Shown: in pieces, positions 32,103-43,535 of the stretch | How positions within the stretch are numbered: the first letter of the stretch is position 1 | Layout: every line of letters starts with the position of its first letter | Source of the DNA: Drosophila persimilis | Lineage: Eukaryota; Arthropoda; Insecta; Diptera; Drosophilidae | NCBI RefSeq assembly: GCF_003286085.1 | Contig: NW_020825595.1 | Location: forward strand, 45,917 to 109,916 | DNA length: 64,000 bases | Direction of reading: 5' to 3' | The notes under the pieces: model-generated | What the model saw: the letters and a program-made list of their open reading frames with translations, nothing else | Database searches by the model: none | Told to the model about the DNA's origin: nothing | Translations under genes and position numbers: made by a program

Positions 32103-33458
32103 AATGTCCAGAAATTTTCTCAGACCAGTTTTAATCGGGCTTTTAAGAATGTTGAAATCGGTAATGAAGATATCACTGCATTGTTTGATTCTGGCAGCGA
32201 TATTTGTACCATGAGCGAGAAAGTCTACAGAAAGATTTTCCCAGTTGCGTTGAAAAACGATATAAAAGAATTGATCGGAATAGGAGGCAAGAAAATATAT
32301 ACGTTGGGTTCATTTAATGTTGTTACTAAGTTGGATGACGTTCCTTTGGAAATGTGTTTCCATGTAGTCCGTGACGATGATACCCTGTACGAAGGTGTAA
32401 TTGGAAGTGATGTTCTTGATTTTGTCAGTGCAAGCATAGGGAAGAAAGGAGTTTTCTTTCATTCAATAAATGACATCCGTCAAGGGGAGGTTGAAGTTCC
32501 ACCGGAAAAGGAGTATGTTAGCAGTAGTTTCACTAAAGGAAGCCGCAATCTAGAGTTCATTAAATATAGTGATACTCAAGTGAGCAGGCCTGCGGATTCA
32601 GGGAGCGCAATTGATGAATTGGAAAAGACGTTCCATCAGATACTGTCGAGCAATATTATTGAAGAGTTTTCACGAGGAATAGACCTGTCGCATTTGAACC
32701 GTGAGGTGAGGTCAATAATAGCAGGATTGGTAGAAAATTATAAGCCCGTAAAACCAGAAAACAGCCCTGTTGAAATGAAGATAATATTGTCAGATGAAGT
32801 ACCGGTCCGTCAAATACCTAGACGCCTACCTTACGTGGACAATGAGAAAGTCGATAAGCAGGTCAGGGATTGGTTAAAGGAGGGAATAATTCGCCATAGT
32901 GTTTCTGAATACTCGTCCCCTGTAGTGCTTGTCGCCAAGAAGGATGGCTCAAAAAGACTTTGTTGTGATTATAAAAAACTTAATGAAAAGATAATTCGTG
33001 ACAATTTTCCAATGGCGTTAATCGACGATGTTTTACTCAAGCTTCAGGATGGACGTGTTTTCACTACGTTGGACTTGTCTAATGGGTTTTTTCACGTGCC
33101 AGTACATGAGGATTCTCGTAAATATACCTCTTTTGTCACACAGAGTGGACAGTATGAATTTAATTATGTACCATTTGGGATGACTAACTCCCCTCCAGTA
33201 TTTATGAGGTACATATATGCTGTTTTCAGACCATTGATAGATGACGGTATTTTGATTTTGTATATGGACGATATTATTATTCCATCAAAGGATGTGCATG
33301 AAGGACTTGAAAAATTAAAGAAGGTGTTGAGTATCGCAGAGATTTCAGGATTACGCATAAAATGGGAGAAATCGCAAGTGTTACAGCGCAAGGTTAATTT
33401 TTTGGGTTACATAATAGAGAATTCAACGATAAGACCAATACGGTGGCAGAGTATATGA
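32103..33458 (+). pseudogene. pol: Family M pol, protease and RT only
   Basis: Pol continues in the gag frame after one TAA. The protease has LFDSGSDIC (D in DSGS). RT shows LVAKKDGSKRLCCDYKKLN, FTTLDLSNGFFHV, VPFGMTNSPPVF and the catalytic YMDDIIIPS, ending around NFLGYIIENSTIRP. A deletion then joins to the last bases before the 3' LTR and gives a short tail to 33458. RNase H and integrase are missing. Confidence 0.87.
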
Positions 33459-33507
33459 AGATGTGGTCTCAATCATTCGGGTCGAATGATGAGTCAGGAC
33501 GGCCGAA

Positions 33508-33759
33508 TGTAGGGTTGGCAGCCCTTTAATGAGTATCGATCTATCGCTAGGGATAGTCAAGGGTAGAGGAAGATATATCGATAGTAAGTAAGAGTTCGAC
33601 TGCAGAAGCGAGCAGACGTGCGAAAAGAACTATGCTAAGAAACCTATTTGTAACCATTTATTAAAATAAATATAATACAACGACGTGTGGCGTATATTTG
33701 ATGGACTTTCTGGAGCGGATTCTTACTCACTTGTAGGGAGCCCACCAAGGATCCCTACA
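33508..33759 (+). repeat. Family M 3' LTR
   Basis: 252 bp, same ends as the 5' LTR, followed by the TSD TAAA at 33760-33763. Confidence 0.9.
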
Positions 33760-34864
33760 TAAATGCACAGATAAAGGAATCTTGCCAGATGACAAGAAAT
33801 ATGACGTCATCAAAAACTATCCAGTCCCACATGATGCGGACAGCGCTAGACGATTTATTGCATTTTGCAATTATTATAGACGTTTTATTAAAAACTTCGC
33901 CGACTATTCCCGGCACATAACTAGATTATGTAAAAAGAATGTCCCCTTTGAGTGGTCAACTGAATGTCAAAATGCATTCCAATATTTAAAAGATAAACTT
34001 ATGGAACCCACTCTGTTACAGTACCCAGATTTTCAGAAAGAATTTTGCATAATCACCGATGCTAGTAAACAAGCATGTGGAGCGGTTTTAACTCAAAACC
34101 ATAACGGACTCCAACTCCCATTAGCATATGCATCACGTTCATTCACAAAAGGTGAAAGTAACAAAAGTACAACAGAACAGGAATTAGCAGCAATTCATTG
34201 GGCAATTACCCATTTTCGACCATATATCTATGGTAAACACTTTACAGTAAAAACGGATCACAGAGCACTAACATACCTATTTTCAATGGTCAATCCCAGC
34301 TCAAAACTCACACGCATGCGGCTCGAATTAGAAGAATACGACTTTACAGTCGAGTATCTAAAGGGTAAAGATAATCATGTAGCAGATGCGTTATCAAGAA
34401 TAACCATCACAGACCTGAAAAACATACAAAAAACGAATAAAGTCCTGAAAGTCACTACCAGGCAACAGAGTAGACAGAAATCCTGCGCAGGAAAAGAACA
34501 AATAGAATTGCCTAGGCAATCTCTAACAAAAGCTTCAAAGCCCAACGTATATGAAGTCATCAACAATGACGAAGTTCGTAAAGTAGTGACCTTGCATGTA
34601 AATAATAATTTATGTTTTTTCAAACATGGAAAAAAAATTACTGCAAGATATGATGTTAGCGATTTGTATACTAATGGAACCCTTGACTTAGGTCAGTTTT
34701 TCCAAGGGCTTGAAACGCAAGCCGGTAAACAAAAAATCAGCCAACTCAAAGTGGCACCGTGGGAAAATATCTTTGAATGCATTTCAATAGATAATTTTAA
34801 AAATATGGGCAATAAAATATTACGAACAATAAGAGTAGCGCTACTCTACGGTGACCCTAATTAA
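33760..34864 (+). pseudogene. pol: Family S RT end and RNase H
   Basis: After the M insertion the S frame resumes (CTDKGILPDDKKYDVIKNYP). It is open through the RT connection and RNase H: ITDASKQACGAVL, TTEQELAAIHWAI and TDHRALTYLF hold the catalytic D, E and D. The tether is DNHVADALSR. A ~110 residue spacer before integrase is also open. A frameshift near 34845 precedes integrase. Confidence 0.85.
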
Positions 34865-35375
34865 AAATGAAAAAGAAAAAGAAGCAATACTGTCTACATT
34901 ACATGATGATCCCATACAAGGAGGACATACAGGCATAACAAAAACCTTGGCCAAGGTCAAAAGACATTATTTTTGGAAAGGTATGACTAAAGAAATAAGC
35001 AATTACATACGAAAATGTCCAAAATGCCAAAAAGCTAAAGTAACCAAGCACACAATAACTCCATTGACTATTACAGAAACACCATACATGGCTTTTGATA
35101 GGGTAATAGTGGATACGATCGGTCCACTTCCTAAATCAGAACAAGGAAATGAATATGCAGTCACCTTAATATGTGACCTGACAAAATACCTTGTCGCCAT
35201 ACCCATTAGAAACAAAAGTGCAAATACAGTAGCTAAAGCTATTTTTGAAAATTTTATTCTAAAGTACGGTCCAATGAAGACGTTCATTACGGACATGGGA
35301 ACAGAATATAAAAATTCAATAATTGAAGACTTATGTAAAAATCTAAACATCAAAAACATAACTTCTACTGCACAT
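34851..35375 (+). pseudogene. pol: Family S integrase, N-terminal and core part
   Basis: The HHCC zinc region (HDDPIQGGHTGI, CPKCQ) and the core aspartates (VDTIGPLPK, TDMGTEYKNS) are present. The ORF ends after TSTAH where the L LTR is inserted, and in this tandem unit the rest is missing. The last four bases, ACAT, are the target duplication of the L LTR. Confidence 0.82.
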
Positions 35376-35640
35376 TGTGACGGCGCTTCGGCCGGGGTAT
35401 GCTCGTCGCGCCGGGTTCCACAGAAATTTGTTTGATCTCTGGGTGTGGTAGCTGAAAGAGAGTCTCGTGGTTCAAGAATAAGGCAGGCTTGGATCGGTAA
35501 TAAAAGAGATAGAGTTAGTTTTATTGTGCTTAATGGTACAAAGTTTGGTAGTTGCGCGGGTGTTTTTGCGGCGGGCTCGTCCTTCGGGGTCGTCCTTCGG
35601 TTGGGCCGCACGTGGCGGATGGTTGCGTGCGGGGCCGGGG
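35376..35640 (+). repeat. Family L LTR, first 265 bp (cut by the tandem duplication)
   Basis: Identical to 39517-39781, starting TGTGACGGCGCTTCGG. It ends at 35640, where the second tandem unit begins with family M gag sequence. Confidence 0.85.
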
Positions 35641-35641
35641 T

Positions 35642-36243
35642 CAGTGAATTGGAATGATTTGCAAAAGTTTATATATGGCAGGACATTAGTGAAAGGTGCA
35701 GCGAAATTATTTTTGAGCAGTCAATCAGGCATTAATGATTGGAATTCTCTGAAGGAAACACTAAAAAGTGAATTTAGTGAGAAGTTAACGGCAAAGCAAG
35801 TTCATAAGCTATTAGAAAATAGAAAGAAGACCCATAAAGAGACTTTAATTGAATATTTTTATAGCATGTGTACCTTGGCAAGTCAATCCCAGCTAGATGA
35901 AGAAAGTATTATTGAATATATTATTGAGGGCATTCCAGACTCCAAGCAAAACAAAAGCTGTCTGTACCAAGCAAACAATTTTAAAGATTTTCGTGAGCAA
36001 ATTAAGATTTATGAAAAGATCAGTGCAAATCAAGGAAGTACGCTAAAGGCAAACCCAAAGTTTGAGAATAGTTCGGTAAAAATCAAGGATGAAAGGCGTT
36101 GTTTCAAATGTGGAGGTAGTAATCATATTGCAAAGTATTGCAAGGAAAGTGCCGTCAAATGTTTTAATTGCAATCAACTAGGTCACAAGGCAAATCAATG
36201 CGAGGCAAAAGGTTCACGAATGGCAACAGAGAAGAAAATTTAA
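35642..36243 (+). pseudogene. gag: Family M gag, 5' truncated (unit 2)
   Basis: The duplicated gag lacks its N-terminal ~117 codons. It keeps the capsid end and both CCHC knuckles. The frame is open upstream through the L LTR to an ATG at 35533, forming a chimeric ORF of about 236 codons. Confidence 0.85.
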
Positions 36244-37599
36244 AATGTCCAGAAATTTTCTCAGACCAGTTTTAATCGGGCTTTTAAGAATGTTGAAATC
36301 GGTAATGAAGATATCACTGCATTGTTTGATTCTGGCAGCGATATTTGTACCATGAGCGAGAAAGTCTACAGAAAGATTTTCCCAGTTGCGTTGAAAAACG
36401 ATATAAAAGAATTGATCGGAATAGGAGGCAAGAAAATATATACGTTGGGTTCATTTAATGTTGTTACTAAGTTGGATGACGTTCCTTTGGAAATGTGTTT
36501 CCATGTAGTCCGTGACGATGATACCCTGTACGAAGGTGTAATTGGAAGTGATGTTCTTGATTTTGTCAGTGCAAGCATAGGGAAGAAAGGAGTTTTCTTT
36601 CATTCAATAAATGACATCCGTCAAGGGGAGGTTGAAGTTCCACCGGAAAAGGAGTATGTTAGCAGTAGTTTCACTAAAGGAAGCCGCAATCTAGAGTTCA
36701 TTAAATATAGTGAAACTCAAGTGAGCAGGCCTGCGGATTCAGGGAGCGCAATTGATGAATTGGAAAAGACGTTCCATCAGATACTGTCGAGCAATATTAT
36801 TGAAGAGTTTTCACGAGGAATAGACCTGTCGCATTTGAACCGTGAGGTGAGGTCAATAATAGCAGGATTGGTAGAAAATTATAAGCCCGTAAAACCAGAA
36901 AACAGCCCTGTTGAAATGAAGATAATATTGTCAGATGAAGTACCGGTCCGTCAAAGACCTAGACGCCTACCTTACGTGGACAATGAGAAAGTCGATAAGC
37001 AGGTCAGGGATTGGTTAAAGGAGGGAATAATTCGCCATAGTGTTTCTGAATACTCGTCCCCTGTAGTGCTTGTCGCCAAGAAGGATGGCTCAAAAAGACT
37101 TTGTTGTGATTATAAAAAACTTAATGAAAAGATAATTCGTGACAATTTTCCAATGGCGTTAATCGACGATGTTTTACTCAAGCTTCAGGATGGACGTGTT
37201 TTCACTACGTTGGACTTGTCTAATGGGTTTTTTCACGTGCCAGTACATGAGGATTCTCGTAAATATACCTCTTTTGTCACACAGAGTGGACAGTATGAAT
37301 TTAATTATGTACCATTTGGGATGACTAACTCCCCTCCAGTATTTATGAGGTACATATATGCTGTTTTCAGACCATTGATAGATGACGGTATTTTGATTTT
37401 GTATATGGACGATATTATTATTCCATCAAAGGATGTGCATGAAGGACTTGAAAAATTAAAGAAGGTGTTGAGTATCGCAGAGATTTCAGGATTACGCATA
37501 AAATGGGAGAAATCGCAAGTGTCACAGCGCAAGGTTAATTTTTTGGGTTACATAATAGAGAATTCAACGATAAGACCAATACGGTGGCAGAGTATATGA
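36244..37599 (+). pseudogene. pol: Family M pol, protease and RT (unit 2)
   Basis: Duplicate of 32103-33458 with the same post-RT deletion. Differences include T to A in the codon at 36713 (D to E) and the codon near 36957 (I to R). The YMDD motif and DSGS are retained. Confidence 0.87.
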
Positions 37600-37648
37600 A
37601 GATGTGGTCTCAATCATTCGGGTCGAATGATGAGTCAGGACGGCCGAA

Positions 37649-37900
37649 TGTAGGGTTGGCAGCCCTTTAATGAGTATCGATCTATCGCTAGGGATAGTCA
37701 AGGGTAGAGGAAGATATATCGATAGTAAGTAAGAGTTCGACTGCAGAAGCGAGCAGACGTGCGAAAAGAACTATGCTAAGAAACCTATTTGTAACCATTT
37801 ATTAAAATAAATATAATACAACGACGTGTGGCGTATATTTGATGGACTTTCTGGAGCGGATTCTTACTCACTTGTAGGGAGCCCACCAAGGATCCCTACA
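37649..37900 (+). repeat. Family M 3' LTR (unit 2)
   Basis: Exact positional duplicate of 33508-33759. In this unit there is no matching 5' LTR, because the duplication started inside gag. Confidence 0.9.
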
Positions 37901-39005
37901 TAAATGCACAGATAAAGGAATCTTGCCAGATGACAAGAAATATGACGTCATCAAAAACTATCCAGTCCCACATGATGCGGACAGCGCTAGACGATTTATT
38001 GCATTTTGCAATTATTATAGACGTTTTATTAAAAACTTCGCCGACTATTCCCGGCACATAACTAGATTATGTAAAAAGAATGTCCCCTTTGAGTGGTCAA
38101 CTGAATGTCAAAATGCATTCCAATATTTAAAAGATAAACTTATGGAACCCACTCTGTTACAGTACCCAGATTTTCAGAAAGAATTTTGCATAATCACCGA
38201 TGCTAGTAAACAAGCATGTGGAGCGGTTTTAACTCAAAACCATAACGGACTCCAACTCCCATTAGCATATGCATCACGTTCATTCACAAAAGGTGAAAGT
38301 AACAAAAGTACAACAGAACAGGAATTAGCAGCAATTCATTGGGCAATTACCCATTTTCGACCATATATCTATGGTAAACACTTTACAGTAAAAACGGATC
38401 ACAGAGCACTAACATACCTATTTTCAATGGTCAATCCCAGCTCAAAACTCACACGCATGCGGCTCGAATTAGAAGAATACGACTTTACAGTCGAGTATCT
38501 AAAGGGTAAAGATAATCATGTAGCAGATGCGTTATCAAGAATAACCATCACAGACCTGAAAAACATACAAAAAACGAATAAAGTCCTGAAAGTCACTACC
38601 AGGCAACAGAGTAGACAGAAATCCTGCGCAGGAAAAGAACAAATAGAATTGCCTAGGCAATCTCTAACAAAAGCTTCAAAGCCCAACGTATATGAAGTCA
38701 TCAACAATGACGAAGTTCGTAAAGTAGTGACCTTGCATGTAAATAATAATTTATGTTTTTTCAAACATGGAAAAAAAATTACTGCAAGATATGATGTTAG
38801 CGATTTGTATACTAATGGAACCCTTGACTTAGGTCAGTTTTTCCAAGGGCTTGAAACGCAAGCCGGTAAACAAAAAATCAGCCAACTCAAAGTGGCACCG
38901 TGGGAAAATATCTTTGAATGCATTTCAATAGATAATTTTAAAAATATGGGCAATAAAATATTACGAACAATAAGAGTAGCGCTACTCTACGGTGACCCTA
39001 ATTAA
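37901..39005 (+). pseudogene. pol: Family S RT end and RNase H (unit 2)
   Basis: Duplicate of 33760-34864, with the same open frame and the same end at 39005. RNase H catalytic residues are retained as in unit 1. Confidence 0.85.
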
Positions 39006-39516
39006 AAATGAAAAAGAAAAAGAAGCAATACTGTCTACATTACATGATGATCCCATACAAGGAGGACATACAGGCATAACAAAAACCTTGGCCAAGGTCA
39101 AAAGACATTATTTTTGGAAAGGTATGACTAAAGAAATAAGCAATTACATACGAAAATGTCCAAAATGCCAAAAAGCTAAAGTAACCAAGCACACAATAAC
39201 TCCATTGACTATTACAGAAACACCATACATGGCTTTTGATAGGGTAATAGTGGATACGATCGGTCCACTTCCTAAATCAGAACAAGGAAATGAATATGCA
39301 GTCACCTTAATATGTGACCTGACAAAATACCTTGTCGCCATACCCATTAGAAACAAAAGTGCAAATACAGTAGCTAAAGCTATTTTTGAAAATTTTATTC
39401 TAAAGTACGGTCCAATGAAGACGTTCATTACGGACATGGGAACAGAATATAAAAATTCAATAATTGAAGACTTATGTAAAAATCTAAACATCAAAAACAT
39501 AACTTCTACTGCACAT
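38992..39516 (+). pseudogene. pol: Family S integrase part (unit 2)
   Basis: Duplicate of 34851-35375. This is the unit that continues into the complete L LTR. It rejoins integrase at 41290 (TSTAH then HHQTVGTVE). Confidence 0.85.
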
Positions 39517-41289
39517 TGTGACGGCGCTTCGGCCGGGGTATGCTCGTCGCGCCGGGTTCCACAGAAATTTGTTTGATCTCTGGGTGTGGTAGCTGAAAGA
39601 GAGTCTCGTGGTTCAAGAATAAGGCAGGCTTGGATCGGTAATAAAAGAGATAGAGTTAGTTTTATTGTGCTTAATGGTACAAAGTTTGGTAGTTGCGCGG
39701 GTGTTTTTGCGGCGGGCTCGTCCTTCGGGGTCGTCCTTCGGTTGGGCCGCACGTGGCGGATGGTTGCGTGCGGGGCCGGGGAGTCGTCTGGCCGGATCGA
39801 TGGAGGTCGTCTGTGCTCCGCGGGGAAGGGTGTTGCGGAGGGTTACTGCGCTCCGAGGAGTGATTCTGTGGAGGAGGGTTAATGCGCTCCGAGAAGAATT
39901 AAAGGTTGCGGAGGGTTAATGCGCTCCGAGGGGGGGTAATGTTGCGGAGGGCGAATGCGCTCCGAGGCGAATTAAATGTTGCGGAGGGTTAATGCGCTCC
40001 GAGGAGAAGAAATGTTGCGGAGGGTTAATGCGCTCCGAGGAGAAGTAAATGTTGCGGAGGGTGAATGCGCTCCGAGGAGAAGAAATGTTGCGGAGGGTTA
40101 ATGCGCTCCGAGGAGAAGTAAATGTTGCGGAGGGTGAATGCGCTCCGAGGAGAATTAATGTTGCGGAGGGTTAATGCGCTCCGAGGAGAAGTAAATGTTG
40201 CGGAGGGTTAATGCGCTCCGAGGAGAATTAATGTTGCGGAGGGTGAATGCGCTCCGAAGAGAATTAAATGTTGCGGAGGGTGAATGCGCTCCGAGGAGAA
40301 GTAAATGTTGCGGAGGGTGAATGCGCTCCCAGGAGAAGTAAATGTTGCGGAGGGTTAATGCGCTCCGAGGAGAATTAATGTTTCGGAGGGTGAATGCGCT
40401 CCGAGGAGAATTAAATGTTGCGGAGGGTGAATGCGCTCCGTGGAGAAGTAAATGTTGCGGAGGGTGAATGCGCTCCGAGGAGAATTAATGTTGCGGAGGG
40501 TTAATGCGCTCCGAGGAGAATTAATGTTGCGGAGGGTTAATGCGCTCCGAGGAGAAGAAATGTTGCGGAGGGTTAATGCGCTCCGAGGAGAATTAATGTT
40601 GTGGAGGGTGAATGCGCTCCGAGGAGAATTAATGTTGCGGAGGGTTAATGCGCTCCGAGGAAAATTAATGTTGCGGAGGGTGAATGCGCTCCGAGGAGAA
40701 TTAATGTTGCGGAGGGTTAATGCGCTCCGAGGAGAATTAATGTTGCGGAGGGTTAATGCGCTCCGAGGAGAAGAAGGGAGGCGGAGGTTTAATGCACTCC
40801 GAGGAGGATGGGAGGATCGCTGGGTCTGCTGGTGGCTGCTGCTGATGCTTACCTCTCCACTGGCCGGAGCCGAACTGATGCTGATCGCTCTGGCGGAGCT
40901 CCTTTTATTCCCAAAACGCGGCTGATCTTACGGTCTGTCCCTAGCGCGTTGTGCTGCGGGGCCCTAACGCGTTTGCACGGGCCGGCTGATAGTGTGCCCG
41001 TTGGTGCGTGGGTTATGGCCACACTTGGTCCGGTCAGCTGGGGGTGTGCCCGCGGCTGGCTGTGCTACGGGCCCATTGGTGGGGCTCAGCTGTGGTTTGT
41101 TTGTTTGTATTGTTTGTTTATTTATATTTCTTTTATTCTGTGGCAGGTCTTCATGTATTTGTCGCTTATGTTCTACTTATCCTACTAATACCTATTTTCT
41201 AATCTTCCTGGCTTGTCTTGGTGATTCTATTGAGGTTGGTTTGGTGTTTGTGGCGCCGGCGCTTGGTTTTCCTGGCGCTGGGCGTCGCA
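39517..41289 (+). mobile_element. Family L solo LTR with internal minisatellite
   Basis: 1773 bp, beginning TGTGACG and ending CGTCGCA, so its ends form an imperfect inverted repeat with TG...CA. It is flanked by the 4 bp duplication ACAT (39513-39516 and 41290-41293). Removing it restores the integrase codons HHH after TSTA. No internal region is present, so it is a solo LTR. I do not recognise the family. The right third has a T-rich stretch near 41100-41210. Confidence 0.8.
39829..40805 (+). repeat. 36-37 bp minisatellite, about 26 units
   Basis: The unit is TGTTGCGGAGGGTTAATGCG followed by CTCCGAGGAGAATTAA. Variants end GAAGTAAA or GAAGAAA, and alternate TTAATGCG with TGAATGCG. Each unit can form a short stem CGGAG/CTCCG. 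From 40452 most units are 36 bp, so a reading frame with a 12-residue period (MLRRVNALRGEL) stays open to 40925. That is likely incidental, but see findings. Confidence 0.88.
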
Positions 41290-41637
41290 ACATCATCACC
41301 AGACTGTAGGAACCGTGGAGCACCTCTATATAACATAGATGATTACTCTAAAGAGAGTAAATACAGATTAGAAATAGCATATAAACGAGCAAGGATTATG
41401 CTCGAGGAGCATAAAATTAAAAATAAACAGCTATATGACTTAAAGTTAAAAGATTCAAATTTAGCTGAAGGAGATACAGTTTTATTGAAAAATGAAACAG
41501 GTCATAAGCTAGATTTTAAATATATAGGACCATATAGAGTAGAAAGTATCGGAGAAAGAGATAACGTCATAATCTCCGATAATAAAAACAAAACTCAGAA
41601 AGTCCATAAGGGTAGGTTAAAGATTTGCAATTATTAA
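41290..41637 (+). pseudogene. pol: Family S pol C-terminus
   Basis: After the L LTR, integrase resumes for a few codons (HHQTVGTVE). It then has an internal deletion of roughly 300 bp, judged from related elements, and continues LYNIDDYSKESKYRLEI. The tail holds the GPY/F-like module (KYIGPYRVESI) and ends at KICNY near 41637. The catalytic glutamate is the last E before the deletion. Confidence 0.8.
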
Positions 41638-41879
41638 TCATTTTTGGTATGGCCATACATAAATATAAACCATAAAAAATATACTATTCTGCATTTATAT
41701 TCAAATAACTTTTGAATTTTATCAATAATAATTCAAGTTCAACACTCTAATAATTGACTAAAAAGAAAAAAAAAATATATATATATAAATTATCTTTTTA
41801 AGAATACATAACTCGTATATATAGTAAAAGCTAAAAAAATAACTTCATTAGATTACGTTATTTTTCAAAAGGAGGGAGA
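41638..41879 (+). other. Family S 3' UTR and polypurine tract
   Basis: AT-rich noncoding sequence ending in the polypurine tract AAAAGGAGGGAGA (41867-41879), directly before the LTR start at 41880. Confidence 0.8.
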
Positions 41880-42344
41880 TGTAGTATGCTCATATTAAAT
41901 TAAATATAATATACACATTCACGTAAAGTATTCATTATTTCGAATACCCACTGTAACGACGGTACTTAAAGAATACACACTGTAACACTTTGTTTCAGTG
42001 TTTACGTAACACTAAAGTCCCAGACATTCTGGGTGATCGTATTACGATTCACTCAAGAATGCCTCGAGCGACCCAAGTGCAGCGTCAGCATGTTCCCATG
42101 ACTTGACGGCACTAATATATGCATACACACATATATCTTCCCTCGCGCCCTCGCTGCCAACAGCGCTGAGCATATTCACACATATACATACTAACATATA
42201 AGAGATAAGAACACATAGTTCTGCCGCTCCGCTGCCGGCGTCACTGGCAGCGCAGCTCCGCGGCTTTTGGCTTATAAAACACAATAAAACAGATCGGAGG
42301 GTTGACCCCCAAAGATCCAAGAAAAGGACTGTACATCGTTTACA
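41880..42344 (+). repeat. Family S 3' LTR
   Basis: 465 bp, TGTAGTATGCTC to GTTTACA. It is intact at the site (42120) where the 5' LTR carries the solo E LTR. It has a ~35 bp deletion near 42270. It abuts gag of family G at 42345. Confidence 0.88.
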
Positions 42345-43535
42345 GGTGATCATTCGATGTGTCGCTTCCTGTGCTGAAGCGCCGGCTTGGTGCAGCTTCC
42401 TTGCGGGTTCCGAGGTGTTCCAGTGAGGTTTTCGGAATTGGGCGCGATTCGCCCCGTTTTCGTTATGCACTTGTTGTGCCGCTGGCCGTGTGTACCTAGG
42501 TGGTTGTCGAGGTGGGATGAGGGTCGCTGGTACGTTTCGTTCCTGAATGCTCTCGAACTCTGTGGCCAACATCGTTAATTGCGTCAGACTTCTCAGTTCG
42601 TGTCTTCGCACGTACAGCTGGTACGCCGGGAGGGTGTTGTCATAGATCCGGCTAAGTTCTTTGGCTTCGTCGTACCCGGCGTGGTGCATGAGCAATCGGA
42701 GCTCGATGACAAAGTCCTTGAACGGTTCGCCCGCCGCTTGCTTGCGGTCCCTGATCTGGTCTTCCAATTGCTCGAAGTACCGGGGAGGCAGGAAAAAGGC
42801 TAGGAATTCCTGGCGGAAATCGGCCCATGAGGCGCTCTGGAGTCGGCTGGTGCGGAACCAACGGTTGGCTAGGAGCTCTCCTCGGTCGGTGAGGAGCTCT
42901 GCCATGGCTCGCGGCACGTAGTTCATGTCTACCCCGTACGAGAGGGCACGCTCTTCCAGTAGTTCGACGAACGACAGTGGGTCGTCCTGCCCGTCGAACT
43001 GGATTCCCCACTTTCGGATCTGTTCCGCCATCTCCGCGGCGTGACTGTAGTAATGGCCGTCTGTGGGGCCATTTCCTACTGCTGTCGGCAAGATCCTTCT
43101 CATGGGCGAAGGCCTTGGCTCCGGGGGCGGGGGCTTCGGTAGATCTTCGGCGGTTATCGATGTCGTTGAGGTGCTGGCTTTGCCTTCCATGATTCCTGGA
43201 ACTTGTAGGCTGAGTTTGGGGTCCGTCTTCCGCTTCTCTGTTGGTGCTGAGGTGTCGGGCTGGGGCGATCTGGCTCGTCCTGGCGATATGGCGTACTGCC
43301 GCTCGAGCTCCGCCAACCTGACCCAGGCATCGTGTTCGAGGGGCCCGGCGACTAGTTCGGCGAAACTCCTCCGCAAATCTTCCACGTTCCCCTCGCGGCT
43401 GAATCCGAATTCCTCCGCGAAGGACTCCAGCTCCTCTCGGCGACGTTTCTGTATCCAGCCGGTACTCACCCCTGGGTTGGCGACGAATTCTCCAGGGTAA
43501 TACCCGCTGGCCTGTTCCTCTGTGTGGGATTCCAT
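42345..43535 (-). pseudogene. gag: Family G gag, N-terminal 397 codons, interrupted by S
   Basis: Start ATG at 43535 (MESHTEEQASGYYPGEF). The order is an N-terminal region, a Pro-rich linker (PKPPPPEPRPSPM), then a retrotransposon gag domain (IRKWGIQFDGQDDPLSF, FKDFVIELRLLMHHAG). It is open to the S edge and continues at 23545 with the zinc knuckles. It is the longest G gag in the window. Compared with 191-1369 it has an extra AFF segment (about 42790-42800). Confidence 0.88.

Larger units (their letters stand above)
30217..33759 (+). mobile_element. Family M (mdg3/blastopia-like) LTR retrotransposon, 3' deleted
   Basis: LTRs TGTAGGGTTGGC...CCCTACA lie at both ends and are flanked by the perfect 4 bp duplication TAAA. 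It is inserted in the S RT, which rejoins as LGHKCTDKGILPDD. The interior has a tRNA-Pro PBS, gag and the first part of pol. RNase H and integrase are absent because pol is deleted up to about 50 bp before the 3' LTR. Confidence 0.88.
31501..35640 (+). repeat. Tandem duplication unit 1 (4141 bp period)
   Basis: Bases 31501-35640 recur at 35642-39781 with only a few substitutions, for example GATACT/GAAACT at 32572, AAATACC/AAAGACC at 32816 and GTTACAG/GTCACAG at 33381. The unit spans M gag, pol and 3' LTR, S RNase H and integrase, and the start of the L LTR. Confidence 0.92.
35642..39781 (+). repeat. Tandem duplication unit 2
   Basis: Second copy of 31501-35640. The breakpoint at 35640/35642 joins L LTR sequence (GGGGCCGGGG) through one extra T to CAGTGAATTGG of M gag. 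There is no obvious long homology at the ends, which suggests non-homologous joining. Confidence 0.92.
23546..42344 (+). mobile_element. Family S (412/mdg1/Stalker-like) LTR retrotransposon with nested insertions
   Basis: LTRs TGTAGTATGCTC...GTTTACA lie at both ends, with a tRNA-Arg PBS, small 5' ORFs, gag, pol and a polypurine tract. It sits in the gag of family G, whose frame rejoins across it. The flanking tetramers are imperfect (TGTG left, GGTG right). Nested inside are a solo E LTR, an INE-1-like repeat, an M element, the L LTR and a tandem duplication. Subtracting these leaves about 7.7 kb, typical for the 412/mdg1 group. Confidence 0.85.

Noticed and set aside
35003..35611. 202-codon minus-strand ORF, duplicated at 39144-39752
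   Set aside because: It is antisense to the S integrase and the L LTR and is not independently supported.
35376..35640. GC-rich CTTCGG-containing segment considered as 28S rDNA or an R1/R2 junction
   Set aside because: It has LTR-type ends (TGTGACG...CGTCGCA) and a 4 bp target duplication, and I could not match it to conserved rRNA.
40452..40925. 157-codon ORF made of MLRRVNALRGEL repeats as a real protein gene
   Set aside because: It follows from units that happen to be 36 bp. Neighbouring 37 bp units break the frame, so coding is unlikely. It is retained only as an observation about the array.
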